From Bactrocera neohumeralis (lineage: Eukaryota > Arthropoda > Insecta > Diptera > Tephritidae), in the NCBI RefSeq assembly GCF_024586455.1, contig NC_065923.1, forward strand, positions 682,001 to 746,000: a DNA stretch of 64,000 bases, in the 5' to 3' direction. Positions 34,811 through 48,441 of this stretch are shown in pieces. The stretch's first letter is position 1; every line of letters begins with the position of its first letter. The position numbers and the translations under genes were made by a program. Below the pieces are notes generated by a model. The model saw only the letters and a list, made by a program, of their open reading frames with translations, was not told the origin of the DNA and made no database searches.

Positions 34811-37611
34811 TCAGGAGACTATGGCTGCAACACTCTCAACTCAAATTATATTCTAATTCTGGGTCGATCTGAGCATTGAGTTTTCTCAATAGTCAGAAAT
34901 AAATTGTAAAATATTAATGGTGAAGGGCTTGCAAAAGTCCACAATTATATAGTGAAATCAAGTTTTGAAAATTTACAAAATATGTGGTCATTTTCATTAT
35001 TCATTTCCTACAAGGTCTATTATCACCAAGACTAATGTACATACATCCCTCCAAAATATTGTAAGAATATTGTATTGTGTGAACCAAAGGTGCATTTACT
35101 TAGGAATCGGTAACTGAGTCGAGTGGCTGCAACATGTCAATTTCAAAACACAAGAACAGACAATGACCAAGAGTTGTTTACAAGAACATTTTATGTTAAG
35201 TTATCTTTTTAGCAAAGTTTATCACACAACCCTGCTTCTCTCGGGGTATTACAGAAGTGAGCTTCCTTAGTTTCTAATAATCGTTTGCAGGGTGCAAATA
35301 TGCCGTATATTCAAAACAGAATTAGAATTATAATACCTCGAAACTTCTAAATATAAAAACTGCACGAAACATCAACAACTCAACTTATCTAAATATTAAA
35401 TCAAATTTCAAGGCAACTATGGTGCCACATATTAATGGAACAACAAAAAAAAAGCAAAATGCTTGTATAAATCAAACCACAACAACACTTACCCCAGCTG
35501 CCTATATTTTTTCAGGCTGCCGTGGGAGCGTCGTCTTGTTTTGTAAACGGCTGCCATAAAGGAAAGTAGCAAGCAGAGTACACATGCCCCAACAAATACA
35601 CATGAGCCACACATTACTTTTTTCAAACAAAAGGACATGTGTCTATGTGTATGGCGCCCGCTGTACTCAACGAGGCACAGCGCTCATCTCAGCTGCTCAA
35701 CGGTGTTCGACCTTTGCTGCCTTCGTAGTTGTAAAGTGCAGTTTGTAGCTTGTTTAGACTCGTTCGCGCGCTTGCCATAAAAATGTTTCCGACTTCTATT
35801 TCAATTATTCATATATTTTATGGCTTTTTTACAAAGCGCCAATGATATGCATGCACACACACGCACGCGCTCTACAAGTTTGACGAGTATGTGTGTGAAC
35901 AAATGCAGCTTGGTGGATTTGAATATGAACAGTTGGCGTTTTGTGGCAAGTAAGGATATTTTAGGGGTTTTATACTAAGGTTACAAGTATGTGTGCATAA
36001 CTGTGTGTTTGTGTGAGTACTTTTAAAGATGTTTACACGCTGTAAACGAGACGCGCTACAGCTGCTTCCACACGCCTAATTTCAAATATTTAACGCAACA
36101 TTTCTCAGCCTCCTAGCGAAAAATAAAGATGCATGAAAAATGTCTGCCTTATTTGTTTATGTGTGTGCTAACATTTTGCACACTTCTGTAGAAATTTCGG
36201 CTTAAAAAACGCACATAATTTCTTTTCACATGAAATATGTATGACAAGCACGTGATCATGTTTATGCTTAAATTAAACAACAACAAAAAAGCGCAAATAT
36301 TTCGCTTGTCTATATTTATGCGCTCAGGAACTCAGAGTAGGCAACAACGCGCAGGCGAAATTGCTAAAAAAGAACAAGAAACAAAAATTGTATTGAAGCA
36401 TATGCAAAAAGTGAGCGCTCATCGGTACTAAGCGCGGAACATCGGCTACAAAGTCGAATGCGGGCTTCAAACTCGCAGCATGTATGAAAAAATGACCGCC
36501 CCATTGGTCAGGCGCGAAGGCGTCACTAGCCGGCCATGCAACGGAGTTTATTACTTTCCTTTGCAGACATTTCGTTGCATATTTAACGTCGGCACGAAAC
36601 GAACATCAATTTGTTGCCGCCACAAAAAGCAGTCAACAATGTAATAAAGTAGTAAAGCAACTAAACTATTATACCTATTTGCCTGTATGTGTATGTGTGA
36701 ACATGCGGCACGCCAACACGCCAACGCTGCCACACACAGTTTATATGCGCCAACTGCTTCGCTGGAAATCCTTTTTGTATTTTTGCGCGCCTTCCTCATT
36801 TTGCTTTGGCTTATCCTGCGAGAATAGCGATTTATTTAAAGAGGAATTAGTTGATTCCTTGCTAAGCCATTTCCGTTTCTACACTTTAGTATGCATTTTT
36901 TTGCTGAATTATAATTCTTTTCATTTCGTTGCACCGCCTGTATGCAAATGTTGCACGTCTATTAATAAATTTCACAGCAAATAGCATTGCCGCAAATACA
37001 CGACCCGAAAACACGAAACAATTGAGTCGTGAGCATAACTATGATTCTTGTTAAATTCGCTTCGGCTTTTTTATAGTAAACGCGTATAACAAACGCTCGT
37101 TCGCGTCGCTTAACTCGGCTTTCACAACACGCTTAGCATTCAGCTGAACGGAAATGCAGGCTTTTAGGCGCTAACACCGGCTGCGGAACGGCCTGCGTTT
37201 GTTGTTGCTTTTCTCCATTTAATCTTTGCTGGTTTCTTGCTTGCCAAGATGGCTCGCTTACATGGGATTTGCGGCAGCGGATGTGAATTTTAATAGCACT
37301 TAAAACTTCCGTTATTCACAGAAAATAAAGGAGCCCAACAAAATGGGCTACAGCCGGCATTCGGCTTGACCGCTATTTTGCAATGCTAAACTGAGCGTGT
37401 AGACCAATTGTATTCAGTCGGAAAACATATATAAGCCACCCTATCTATATGCTTAAATCTAATACATTATTGTCTTAAGTGTCTATTTATTCATTAATTA
37501 CAATGTAACCGACACACGCAAATGTAATTTAAGTTTTTTTGGTAGCCGTTATGTAATTCCAAATCGCTTCACTGCACTTTCTTCATGAGAATCTTTTCAT
37601 GAATTTCCAAT
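34811..37611. other. bab2 intron, no recognised gene
   Basis: 35500-37340 has several moderate-GC patches and CA/TG tracts (35855-35870, 35985-36020). No open frame resembles a known family. Such unique patches would be the places to test for enhancers. Confidence 0.4.
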
Positions 37612-37617
37612 AATATC

Positions 37618-38657
37618 TTTTTATACTCTCGCAACAAAGTTGCTAAGGAGAGTATTATAGTTTTGTTCACATAACGGTTGTTTGTAAGTCCTAAAACTAA
37701 AAGAGTCAGATATAGGGTTATATATACCAAAGTGATCAGGGTGACGAGTAGAGTCGAAATCCGGATGTCTGTCTGTCCGTCCGTCCGTCTGTCCGTCCGT
37801 CCGTAAGCAAGCTGTAACTTGAGTAAAAATTGAGATATCATGATGAAACTTGGTACACGTATTTCTTGGCTCCATAAGAAGGTTAAGTTCGAAGATGGGC
37901 AAAATCGGCCCTCTGCCACGCCCACAAAATGGCGAAAACCGAAAACCTATAAAGTGTCATAACTAAGCCATAAATAAAGGTATTAAAGTGAAATTTGGCA
38001 CAAAGGATTGCATTAGGGAGGGACATATTTGGACGTAATTTTTTTGCAAAAGTGGGCGTGGTCCCGCCCCCTACTAAGTTTTTTGTACATATCTCGGAAA
38101 CTACTATAGCTATGTCAACCAAACTATATAGAGTCGTTTCCTTCAGGCATTTCCATATACAGTTCAAAAATGGAAGAAATCGGATAATAACCACGCCCAC
38201 CTCCCATACAAAGGTTATGTTGAAAATCACTAAAAGTGCGTTAACCGACTAACAAAAAACGTCAGAAACACTCAATTTTACGGAAGAAATGGCAGAAGGA
38301 AGCTGCACCCAGGCTTTTTTTTTAAATTTAAAATGGGCGTGGCGTCGCCCACTTATCGACCAAAAACCATATCTCAGGAACTACTAGACCGATTTCAATG
38401 AAATTCGGTATATAATATTTTCTTAACACCCTGATGACATGTACAAAATATAGGTGAAATCGGTTCACAACCACGCCTTCTTCCAATATATCGCTATTTT
38501 GAATTCCATCTGATGCCTTCTCTGTATAATACATATATACATTAGGAACCAATGATGATAGCGGAATAAAACTTTAATGAAGTCTCGATTATCACTTTAT
38601 CATGCGAGAGTATAAAATGTTCGGTGACACCCGAACTTAGCCCTTCCTTCCTCGTTA
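37618..38657 (+). mobile_element. Family A Helentron/DINE-1-like element, copy 2
   Basis: Left subterminal repeat 37622-37633, GATCAGGGTGACGAG core near 37733, GTCY array 37768-37803, right subterminal repeat 38603-38614, hairpin 38619-38636, TTAGCCCTTCCTTCC end. Nearly colinear with copy 1 by eye, with small indels (for example, this copy has an extra word near 38015). Sits in the bab2 intron opposite to transcription. Confidence 0.82.
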
Positions 38658-38899
38658 AACTGTTATAATTACGAATTTGACTTGTGCATTGAATAAAACT
38701 TTCATATTATTTTCATTAAAATATATGATTACATTATAAAAGCGTTGAAGCAGCTTTTTAAAATTATAAACTTTTAACAATATTTCATTGGAGACAAATA
38801 GATTTCCAAATTTAACTTTTACGTATGTGTTGTATGAAGCTTTCCGCTCTTTTTTATTAAATTATGTGCAGACATAATAAAATATTTAGTCACTGCTGG

Positions 38900-39480
38900 T
38901 GCTTGAGCTTTCAGGAAGCTTTGTGTTACATTTAAGTTTGAAAAAAAACGTTCTTCGGACAATATTACGTTTACAAAATTTACTTTTATATATTGTACAT
39001 TATATGTTGTCGTATCCACTAAGATCCACTTAACTGAAACGGAATTAGTTTTTATTGCCTTATTTTAGTATTAGCTATCCTGCAGTGGTTTCCAAATCTC
39101 TCCACTGAGCTTTACGGCAAATTCAATCATTTTCGTTAGCTGGTAACCCTTTGCTTGAATATTTTTTTCAATCCTTAGGAAAAACCTTTCTTCAGCGTTT
39201 GCTTCGGAAGCTTTACACCAAGATTTAAGTAAACCTATAAGCTATTTTGATATAACCATACATTGGCAGTGCTTTTTATCGAATATATAATTCATAAAAA
39301 GCTTCAGCGGTTTCTTCGAAAACTCTCAGTTGAGCTTTCAGAAAAATTAATAAACAGGTTTGAAATTTATGATTAGCTGGAAACCATTTTCTTAAATATT
39401 TCACAAAAAGCTATTCTTCAGAGGTTGCTACGAAAGTTATCAATTGAGCTTTAGATAAAATTAAAACTCATTAATAAACT
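38900..39480. repeat. Degenerate ~113-bp tandem repeat
   Basis: CTTCAG followed by a GTTGCTTCG-like word begins at 39190, 39302 and 39416 (spacing 112 and 114). A TGAGCTTT-like word recurs at 39107, 39209, 39333 and 39447, and TTAGCTGG at about 39136 and 39373. About four units, strongly diverged; 38907 may be an older unit. The copies found here differ too much for recent amplification. Confidence 0.65.
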
Positions 39481-42400
39481 TCAAAATAATGAAGAAACAA
39501 TTTTTGGTAAACTTATGTCCAAAAACAATTACGACATGTCTGTAAAGCTTATAGAATATCAGTTTACCTAAGTTTTCCTATTGATGGCAACCCCGATGCT
39601 AAAGTAACGAAACAATCATAACGCACTTAAACTTCCGTATCATTATCTCTTTTCATAGTCACTGTCGACTTCTTTTTTACACGCTTACATTTAAGGCATC
39701 ATAGTAAATATTATATTGCCTTAATTTTACATTCCGTTATATATATACACTATCACTTTAATTAAATAAAATTAAATTTCATTGAACTTGATCATTCATT
39801 TCCGTTATCCACAAGTGCATCAGCCGTTCGATCGGCCAAGAAGTTTCGACAGCGTAACGCGTTCCGTTGCAAATTCTTGCTTGCCACACGCCGCATACCT
39901 CTTAAGCCCCATTCGCCTTACTTAGCACACTTATACACACACGCACACACTTGCATAAAAACAATATTAATGTATGCAATCTTAATTTATTTCATTGCGA
40001 ACTATCACTTCCCCTCCCCGCGCCACCATCGTCCACATGAACACCCACACAACGGCCATGCCGCAAGACTGCAAAGTCTTGGAAACTACAAAAGTTGGGT
40101 GCGGCGACGTTTAAATTAATTATTTATTATGCGATACGGTTCTTCTTATAAAATTAATGAATGGAATGAGCTCAACAGCAAACAATATAAAATGACTCTA
40201 CAATGTTGAAGCAGTGAAACGGGCATGACAAAGAAATGGAGCAATGTAGAATGTATGCAAAGAGAGTGTGAGAGAGAGAATGAGCTCACGCTGCAGTGAT
40301 ATTATTCGTGCTGGTAGTTCGACTGTGACCAACTATTCGTGCTTATAAAGGCAAGATTACGTTTTTGTTGCGCTGAATGTACTGACGCCATTGAAGAAAA
40401 TGCCGCTAAAACTATCAGGCAGACATGAAAGTCAGCTGGAGTGGAAATGAGCAGAAAAAAATGTGAATGTTGAGGATTGAAATGATTGTACACACATATG
40501 TACATATATATGTATTTATATAACATATATAAATGAATGAAGTAAGTAGCCTGAGCAAAAGCTCAAAAACTCGGAGTGAAGGAATGGAAATATAAGAAAA
40601 TTTGTTGTTTTGCGTGAGCGCAAGACTGGGCAGGCAGCAAGTAAGGAAAGTGAGCGATGAAGTCGGCTGCGAAAAATGAGCGAAGCCAAAGCACTACTGC
40701 AGATATCTAAATGTGGATGGGAATGAAGTTATTTTACAAAGGCACGGTGTTGAATAGGAAGAGGATACTTATTTTACACACATACATATACATATATGCA
40801 TACACTTGTATTTATGTGCATTTCGTATGAACGCGTACTCAGTTTTGTACTTTTTTATTGGTAACGGTGGGGCGCGCTGGACAGCTCCATGGTGTGGCTA
40901 TGCTTGCGGTGGCGGAAGGCATAACACCATATGTGGGCGGTAATAAAATATAGGAATCGAAAATGAATAATAAATAAAGTTATATTATATACGAAATAAA
41001 AAACTAATGAGTAAGCCGATGCGCGCTCAAACACACGAACACCTACACTGCGGGTGTTTGGATTCTACACGTATTCTACATATTCTTGTATAATATATGT
41101 ATGCGGATGTATGTACATATATATATGTATAAAGTGCCACTTGTAAGAAACCCTATTGAAGCCGAAGAAACCACTTCGCAAGATAAGGCATAAGGCAAGG
41201 CGCCAGGAATACATATATACATACATACATACATTCGCATTACATACTGGATATTGGCTTATGGCAGCACCATCGCTGGTTACTTATACGTCATGGAGTA
41301 CGAGAAATGGCATTAAAATTGCATTAGTTTCGAGGAGGCGCGCGTAAAATTGTGAATTTATACTTATTTTATTATATTTTATGCGCATTGGTATGCACCA
41401 ATACAGCCACACACACATATATTTGTAAATACTTTACTATCAAGGCACATTGTTGCATGTTCTACTACGGTCGCAGACGAAGCGGTGGCAGGCAAGTTAT
41501 TGCGGTCTGCTCAAGAAAGAATAATCAATATCTGTTATGGCAAATTGTGGCAAGCGGCAAAGTTAATTAAATAAATTACACAGCGAGGCATAGATGAATT
41601 TATGTGACTTGCATTGAGGAACTTCTAATTTATTATTATTTTATTATTTAAATTGCCTTTATTAGGAATGATACATTTAATTACTTTATATAATTAATAA
41701 AATATACCAATTAACATAATTAGTTAATTAAGTATAAAAATATATTAATATAAAATATAAATTTTAAGCCAGAAATATATAAGTATAGGTATAAAAAAAT
41801 TGAAAAGCTTTCTTTTACGATTTCAGGTTGGAGTTGATTTAGCAAAAACCATTTCTGAAAGTTTTACGATTTTTTTACGGTATGTAAAGAAAAAGATCAA
41901 AAGTTATTTTTGACCCACCCTAATATTATGTAGAATTAATATATTTAGTGATACTTAAAATTAAGAGACCTTTTTAAGGGGGCGTTATATTATTAGGCTA
42001 AATTTAGTAGTGTGATTAACTGACCGTCCAGTGTACAACTTATACAATAACAAATTTCGTAAAAAAATAACAAAACTTGTACCACAGCCACTTGGCGTAA
42101 GCTTCAGGTCAAAATATAGATCGAAAAAAATTAGTTCCTCCACCGAAAAAATAATATCACTTTAGATAGTAATATTTCCATTATTTGAACAAATTTTATC
42201 AACTTTCTTCAGAATAAGTAGAATTTTAAGCAAGAAAGCTTCTTATTATATGTCGTAAAGCATTCAACGCTTACCAAATTTTGCAAGGCAAAATCAAATG
42301 AACACTGCACAAGTGAGCTAAATCTGCACATTGTATATCTGCCGGGCATTGTCTCACATATGCACACAATTGTTTATTTGCACGGACGTACCATTATTTA

Positions 42401-42675
42401 TTTGTGTGACTGTGTTTATTGCCACAATCATATCTGATTAATGCATTATATTCGACCTAATGTTCGCCAGCGTTTGCTGCAGCTAAGACAGCGCTGCTGC
42501 ATGCCCCAAGTAAGTAATTAATTCAAAACATAAGCGCACTAAGTAGCTAACAACAACAAATACACGCAACACTGTGTACATTTGTATGTATGTAAACGTT
42601 AACGCTGCGCAATGCGCGTATATAAACATCTAAGTATTTTGACAGCGTCCACTGACAGCGTTGCAGTGGCATATA
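39481..42675. other. bab2 intron, no recognised gene
   Basis: GC-richer patches at 39830-41060 with CATA/TATG and TATA microsatellites (40490-40510, 40780-40800, 41090-41130, 41215-41235). 41630-41800 is very AT-rich. No coding match. Confidence 0.4.
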
Positions 42676-42695
42676 CAGTGGGGCCTCGATGAAAG
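42676..42695 (+). repeat. Possible pogo/Tigger-like transposon end
   Basis: CAGTGGGGCCTCGATGAAAG preceded by TATA resembles terminal repeats of pogo-type Tc1/mariner elements (CAGTGGGACCTCGAT-like, from memory). I found no partner end in the window, so this may be a solo end or chance. Confidence 0.3.
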
Positions 42696-43139
42696 GTAAA
42701 ATTGTTTTATTGAAAAAAAAATTTGAACTTTTGCGGACCTTAAGCAAATGCATATATGCCTTTTCAATAAAGATTTTTTTGGTTAAAAGGAAAATATTTA
42801 ATTTGTAGTAGGTTCTAAGCACACTCACTTATACACTTACACACGCAAGAGTCCTCTGGCCATCTTATTAAGCATGTTATTGTCATATGACAACTAATGC
42901 AAGCAATTTGAAGTCTTGTGGGGCTCCTTGGGGTTACTTGACTTTATCATCTGTGCGCACTAGTGCATAATATACTTATACATAGGTATATAAACTGTAT
43001 ACAAAGGTATGTGTATACCTAGGTACACATGCGCATCACTGCAGCAGAGAATTTATTTAGCCAATTTGGAAATCATAAGAGCACAAAGCTGGTTGCAATT
43101 AGCAAATATGACTTTAAACGTACATAGCCTAATATACAA
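42696..43139. other. bab2 intron, no recognised gene
   Basis: AT-rich, nothing supported. Confidence 0.35.
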
Positions 43140-43395
43140 GTATATAAATCATTTAACCAAAATTTCGTGAGAATATGATGTCAAATAAAGAACAGTTCAA
43201 AACAACAACTTTGTTTTTATTGATCAGTTTATATGGCAGCAATGAGGAGCTTATTGCCAAGAAAAGAGCGTGTGAAAAATATCAGTCCGATATCTTGAAA
43301 ACTGGGGGGCTAGTTAGCGTATACATATTATATATAGAGAGATAGACGGAAAGGTTTAAATCGACTTAGCTCGTTACGCTGATTCTTAATATAGT
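43140..43395 (-). repeat. Family B fragment, reversed
   Basis: AATTTCGTGAGAATATGATG, ATTGATCAGTTTATATGGCA, AAGAGCGTGTGAAAAATATC, CGATATCTTGAAAACTGG, GCTAGTTAGCGTATA. Confidence 0.68.
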
Positions 43396-44513
43396 ATATA
43401 TACAAGTACTTCGTCGCCGACGTTTGCCTCTCGTTGTTACGAACTTCGTGTGAAATTTCTTATTCCCTGTTCTTAAAGCTTATGGCAGGAGTCTAAAAAG
43501 TAGTAAAAATTACAAATACATAATTCAAAAACAAGACGGCGTTCTTTAATAACATTTGCACATACACAAATGCATAAATATACCAGAAAATTCACCTAAT
43601 CATAACATACATACAAACACAAATGCATTACTTACTACACACTTCTATATACTTGGTGATCATATTCGCGTTTCCATAATATTGATTTAGTCCGCTATAT
43701 CAGGTATTTCGCCGCTCTGTATGTGCGCGTGCATTATGTGTTTGTTTACCTTCCGCTCGAGCTCAAGTTTGTTTCATTAGTATTAATATTGTTGTAAGTA
43801 TACAGGTATGTTTGTATGCAATCGCGTAATGATATCAAAATGAAAATTCCTTCCCTTGAACTCTTCGTCACGCCGCTTTATGGTAGCTGTGTGGACATTA
43901 GTCTATAATATTTAGGTAGACACTTAGCGAAATCCATTTAGGTATGCACACGCACATATGTACACATACACCTCTGCTTTGTGATGTGTATATTTTGACG
44001 TATCAAAATTCGTAAGCAAATCATCGCGTTCAAAATTATCTATAACCGCCAGTTACGGGTAATTAAAGCCCTATTTCCTACAAATGTAAGTCAATCGCTG
44101 AAGGTTAAACATGGCGTATACGTAACACTGGTACTTGCAGAACTAGAAGCAACTTTTAAGCATAAGCGTGCGCTAAGGCAAGCATGTAACATTTCAAACA
44201 ATGCCAACGCTTAAGTTGACCTTTGTTGCTCTAATTTATAAGTACTTTCGAGCGATATAAAAAGTCAAGTATGTTTCTGAGACTTATTTATGATAATAAG
44301 TTCAGCTACTTTTGATTTGTAACGATATTTTTAAGCAAAAAAAATGTCCTATATACATTAAGTTCAATGCATTCCGATCCCGATATTTTCCCCCTACACA
44401 GGGTGTATTATATTTGCAACACACTGTAGAAAGCACAGGAAATTCTATACATTTTACATTATCAGCACGAACGCAGTCAGAGAACTCGTATCCGAAACAG
44501 AAAATTAGGTTAA
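43396..44513. other. bab2 intron, no recognised gene
   Basis: No supported genes or repeats; CATA/ACACA words near 43945-43970. Confidence 0.4.
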
Positions 44514-45463
44514 AACAAGTAAGGAAGGGCTAAGTTCGGGTGTCACCGAACATTTTATACTCTCGCATGATAAAGTGATAATAATTTACATATTTTTTTA
44601 TTTTGCTGTAAAATTAATTAGATTAGATCAATTTGTGTACTTTGAGTATTGAATTGTATATAATGTATATATGTATTATACAGAGAAGGCATCAGATGGA
44701 ATTCAAAATAGAAGAAGGCGTGGTTGTGAACCGATTTCACCCATATTTCGTACATGTCATCAGGGTGTTAAGGTGTTATATACCGAATTTCATTGAAATC
44801 GGTCTAGTAGTTCCTGAGATATGGTTTTTGGTCCATAAGTGGGCGACGCCACGCCCATTTTCAATTTTTAAAAAAGCCTGGGTGCAGCTTCCTTCTGCCA
44901 TTTCTTCCGTAAAATTTAGTGTTTCTTACGTTTTTTGTTAGTCGGTTAACGCACTTTTAGTGATTTTCAACATAACCTTTGTCTGGGAGGTGGGCATGGT
45001 TATGATCCGATTTCTTCCATTTTTGAACTGTATATGGAAATGCCTGAAGGAAACGACTCTTTAGGGTTTGGTTGACATGGCGATAGTAGTTTCCGAGATA
45101 TGTACAAAAAACTTAGTAGGGGGCGGGGCCACGCCCACTTTTCCAAAAAAATTACGTTCAAATATGTCCCTCCCTAATGCAATCCTTTGTGCCAAATTTC
45201 ACTTTAATATCTTTATTTATGGCTTAGTTATGACAGTTTATAGGTTTTCATCATGATATCTCAATTTTTACGCAAGTTACAGCTTGCACGGACGGACGGA
45301 CGGACAGACAGACATCCGGATTTCAACTCTACTCGTCACCCTGATCACTTTGGTATATATATAACCTTATATCTGACTCTTTTAGTTTTAAGACTTACAA
45401 ACAACCGTTATGTGAACAAAACTATAATACTCTCCTTAGCAACTTTGTTGCGAGAGTATAAAA
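44514..45463 (-). mobile_element. Family A Helentron/DINE-1-like element, copy 3 (inverted)
   Basis: Reverse complement of copies 1 and 2: AACAAGTAAGGAAGGGCTAA end, hairpin 44534-44551, subterminal repeats 44556-44567 and 45449-45460, GGAC/AGAC array at 45291-45314, core CTCGTCACCCTGATCAC at 45332. About 100 bp shorter than the others. Lies in the sense orientation of bab2 transcription. Confidence 0.82.
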
Positions 45464-45589
45464 ATGGAACAATGTCAAGACTTAACCTATCTTCGTTCAA
45501 ATGGTCATCTTCAGACAATGCGCTTAACTTAACGTTTTATACTCTTGAGACTTGCTGAGATCAGAGACCATGAAATTCCTTCATATACT

Positions 45590-45860
45590 GGCAAAATTTA
45601 TTATTTCGTTCCCTGGGCTTCGCGAAATATGTACCCCACATACAAGTCATATGGAGTAAAGTTAGCCGGATGTTCAAAAAATCAATTTCATCTATTTTAG
45701 GCACAATGATACACTGTCATGAGTAAAACACGCTTTGCAATTTTCATTGAGATAACTCATAACTTTTACCCCGGCTCCCAAAAAGTTGTCTCATATCATC
45801 TCGGAGAAAACCTTTTATGCAAACTCTAACAAAAAGTTCATGTGTTCAAGCTCTCATTCA
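45590..45860 (+). repeat. Family C repeat fragment
   Basis: ATATGGAGTAAAGTTAGCCG and GATGTTCAAAAAATC match 3695-3735 closely by eye. Further extension is uncertain. Confidence 0.4.
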
Positions 45861-47430
45861 CCTTTATGTGTTTATTGATTTTATTTTTATTCATCCATTT
45901 TCCACATAAAAATGTTCTGCGGAAGCAAACAGTCTAACCATACTTAGGTAAAAAACAAACAAAATTAAATAAAAAAAAACAAAAATATAAAAATATTTCC
46001 TTAAGAAACAATGTTAACTTTTAAAATATATACCACATGTTTGCTTTCGCTAAATATAAACTATGAACAAATGGTGTATGAGTACGGCTCTAACTGCAGA
46101 TCTTTCCAACTTTCCAAATATTTATTTATAAGTTCTTTGAAAAGTTCAAAAAAGTTCTAAGAATATCTTTTTTTTGTATTTGTTTATTATTTTATTTTTT
46201 GTTTAATATTTGTCGCTGTGCAGCAACACCAAAACTATTTCTAGATAAATAATTCTTATGACATTCTCAAAGTACGCAAATAAAATGCTGCCATTACCGA
46301 AATAACTCGAAAATTAGCATAACGTAAAGGAATTCGCATAAGTAAGTCACGCTAAAAGTATAAAATATCGAAAAGAAATCAACAAGAACTTCCATAAGCT
46401 GAGCGCCATTCACTGGGCGCATTCTAAATTGAATGATCACATTGATATGTGCCACATATTTACACACCTCATTTTTTTATGGACAAATAATACATAACAT
46501 ATGAAAAAACCAAGTGTGTCTAACTGTATGCAAATGATGTGGGAGTAATGATTTGTGCCAAAAGCAGAAAATCGAAAAAAGAAAAAAGTCTCGACTCTAA
46601 TTCCATCTACGTCATCGGTGTTGAAAATTGCGCTAAAGACTACGCCACGAAGACGAATGCTAAGTGAAACGATCAGCAGGTTGTCAGTTAACCAAAAGTG
46701 CCAAGCACAAGTGGCTTAGTTAATGTGATAAGTTAACGATATGTGGCTAAACACCTTAGAACATGCTATATATATATGCATACATATTTATTGTATGTTT
46801 GTATGTATGTGTGTGTGGCATGCGAAAATACTCGCGCATAAAGAGCAAACTAGTTAATTGGAGCTGTTAAATGCGAAGACCGCGTAAGCTGGTGCTTAAT
46901 TGCTTGCTATTTATTGCCTAAAATCGATCGAAAATAAACAGTTACACCGCAAGTACAGTAGTCGTAATTGGCGTATTTGTACGTGTATGAGTGTGTTTGC
47001 GCAAATTAACTGGCAATATGTCGATTTGGTCGCAAAATTATGCTCTTGCTGCATATTTAGTCCAACTACTACAATTTTTTATGTCATTTAAAAGTTATTT
47101 TGTCGTAAATTCCACAAACAACATACAGGTGTGTATGTGAAGTGACGAAAATTAACTTAGAAGCCGGTTCGTTAACTTTAGAGCATATACTTCTGCACGT
47201 GTTTTGGCATATAATGTCTGCGCACGAATTAGGCAAGATATTTAACTATTCGTGCCTCATAATATTTGACTTCGACTTATTCAAGTTATTTGCAGCTTCA
47301 CTTATGTATGTATATTGGAGCAGCTGTTGTTTTGTGTAGGAGGGGTGCATTTATTTTATAAGAATAAAAAATTCATGAATATGCAATGGAAATATGACGG
47401 GCCATCTAATTTTATTTTTTAATAAATGTC
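45861..47430. other. bab2 intron, no recognised gene
   Basis: AT-rich with TATG/TGTG microsatellite at 46795-46820. Nothing supported. Confidence 0.4.
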
Positions 47431-47432
47431 AG

Positions 47433-48441
47433 CGTCACTTTGGAAAAAAGTCAAATAATTTTCGAAATTTCAAAAAACACATTTTCGAAAAATTTCCATT
47501 TTTTTTCAAAATACTCTCATGAGAGAAAAATATTTCCTTGAAACCTGATTAAAAAATGTTCTTCTACAAACTTCGAAAAAATTTCGAAAAACCTTTTTTT
47601 TAATTGTTATGATATATCTTTTGAAACCCAAAATGATAAAAAAAATCATAAATAATCGATTTAAAAAAAAATAAATTAATTTCTATTTTTCAAAACTAAA
47701 TTTTCTAATTTCAAAAATATATTTTCGAAAAACTTAATTGTTAAAGAGGTATTTTCCTGAAACCTGTAATGACCAAATATTCAAAAATAAACGATTGATA
47801 TAAATCGAAGTTTTAAAATTTTTGAAGAAAGTACAATTAGTGCCGAGATTTCAAAATCAGTATTTTGAAAAACTTTACTTTTCTCACAGTATCTTCATGA
47901 GAATTGTAATTCTTGAAACCTTTAATTATTTAAAATTCAAAATCAAACGATTTCTAATAAGTGAGACTTTTTTATATCTTTGAAAAACAAAATTTTGAAA
48001 AGTGTCTTGTATGAGAAAGAGATATTTTTCTGAAACCGTAATTGAATAAAAGTTTATAAATAAACGATTTACAAATAATTTTAGAAATTTCAAAATTATA
48101 TTTTCGTAAAATTATTTTCTTGAAATCTTAAATCATCAAATATTAATAAATAAATGATTAAAATAAATCGTAGTTATCATATTTTAATGTGTAATAAATA
48201 TCAGCCAGTTTCAGAAAAACTCAAATTAATTTCGAAATTTTCTAAAAATGCTTTCGAAAAACTATAATTTTCTCGAACTAAACTTTTCATGAGAATTATA
48301 TTTTTGTAGTAAACCTGTAATAATTTAAGCTCCAAAAATAAACGATTTCAATTAAGTGAAATTATTTTCGAAATTTCAGAATTATATTTTTGAATTCTCC
48401 CAAAAAGTTTTTCGAAAAAATTAACTTTTGCCAAAGTGACC
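47433..48441. mobile_element. ~1-kb TIR element packed with degenerate internal repeats
   Basis: GTCACTTTGGAAAAAAGTCAA at 47434 and, in reverse, TTAACTTTTGCCAAAGTGAC ending 48440 form imperfect terminal inverted repeats. Inside, a unit made of a TTTTCGAAA/TTCGAAATTTC stretch, CTCATGAGA, TTGAAACCTGTAAT and AAATAAACGATT recurs about six to seven times, with TTGAAACC-like words near 47536, 47620, 47757, 47911, 48031, 48118 and 48308. No coding frame. Target duplication not visible. Class unknown. Confidence 0.65.

Noticed and set aside
35480..35560. Possible exon near TTTTTTCAGGCTGCCGTGG
   Set aside because: It is on the plus strand, opposite to bab2, and no frame continues beyond it.
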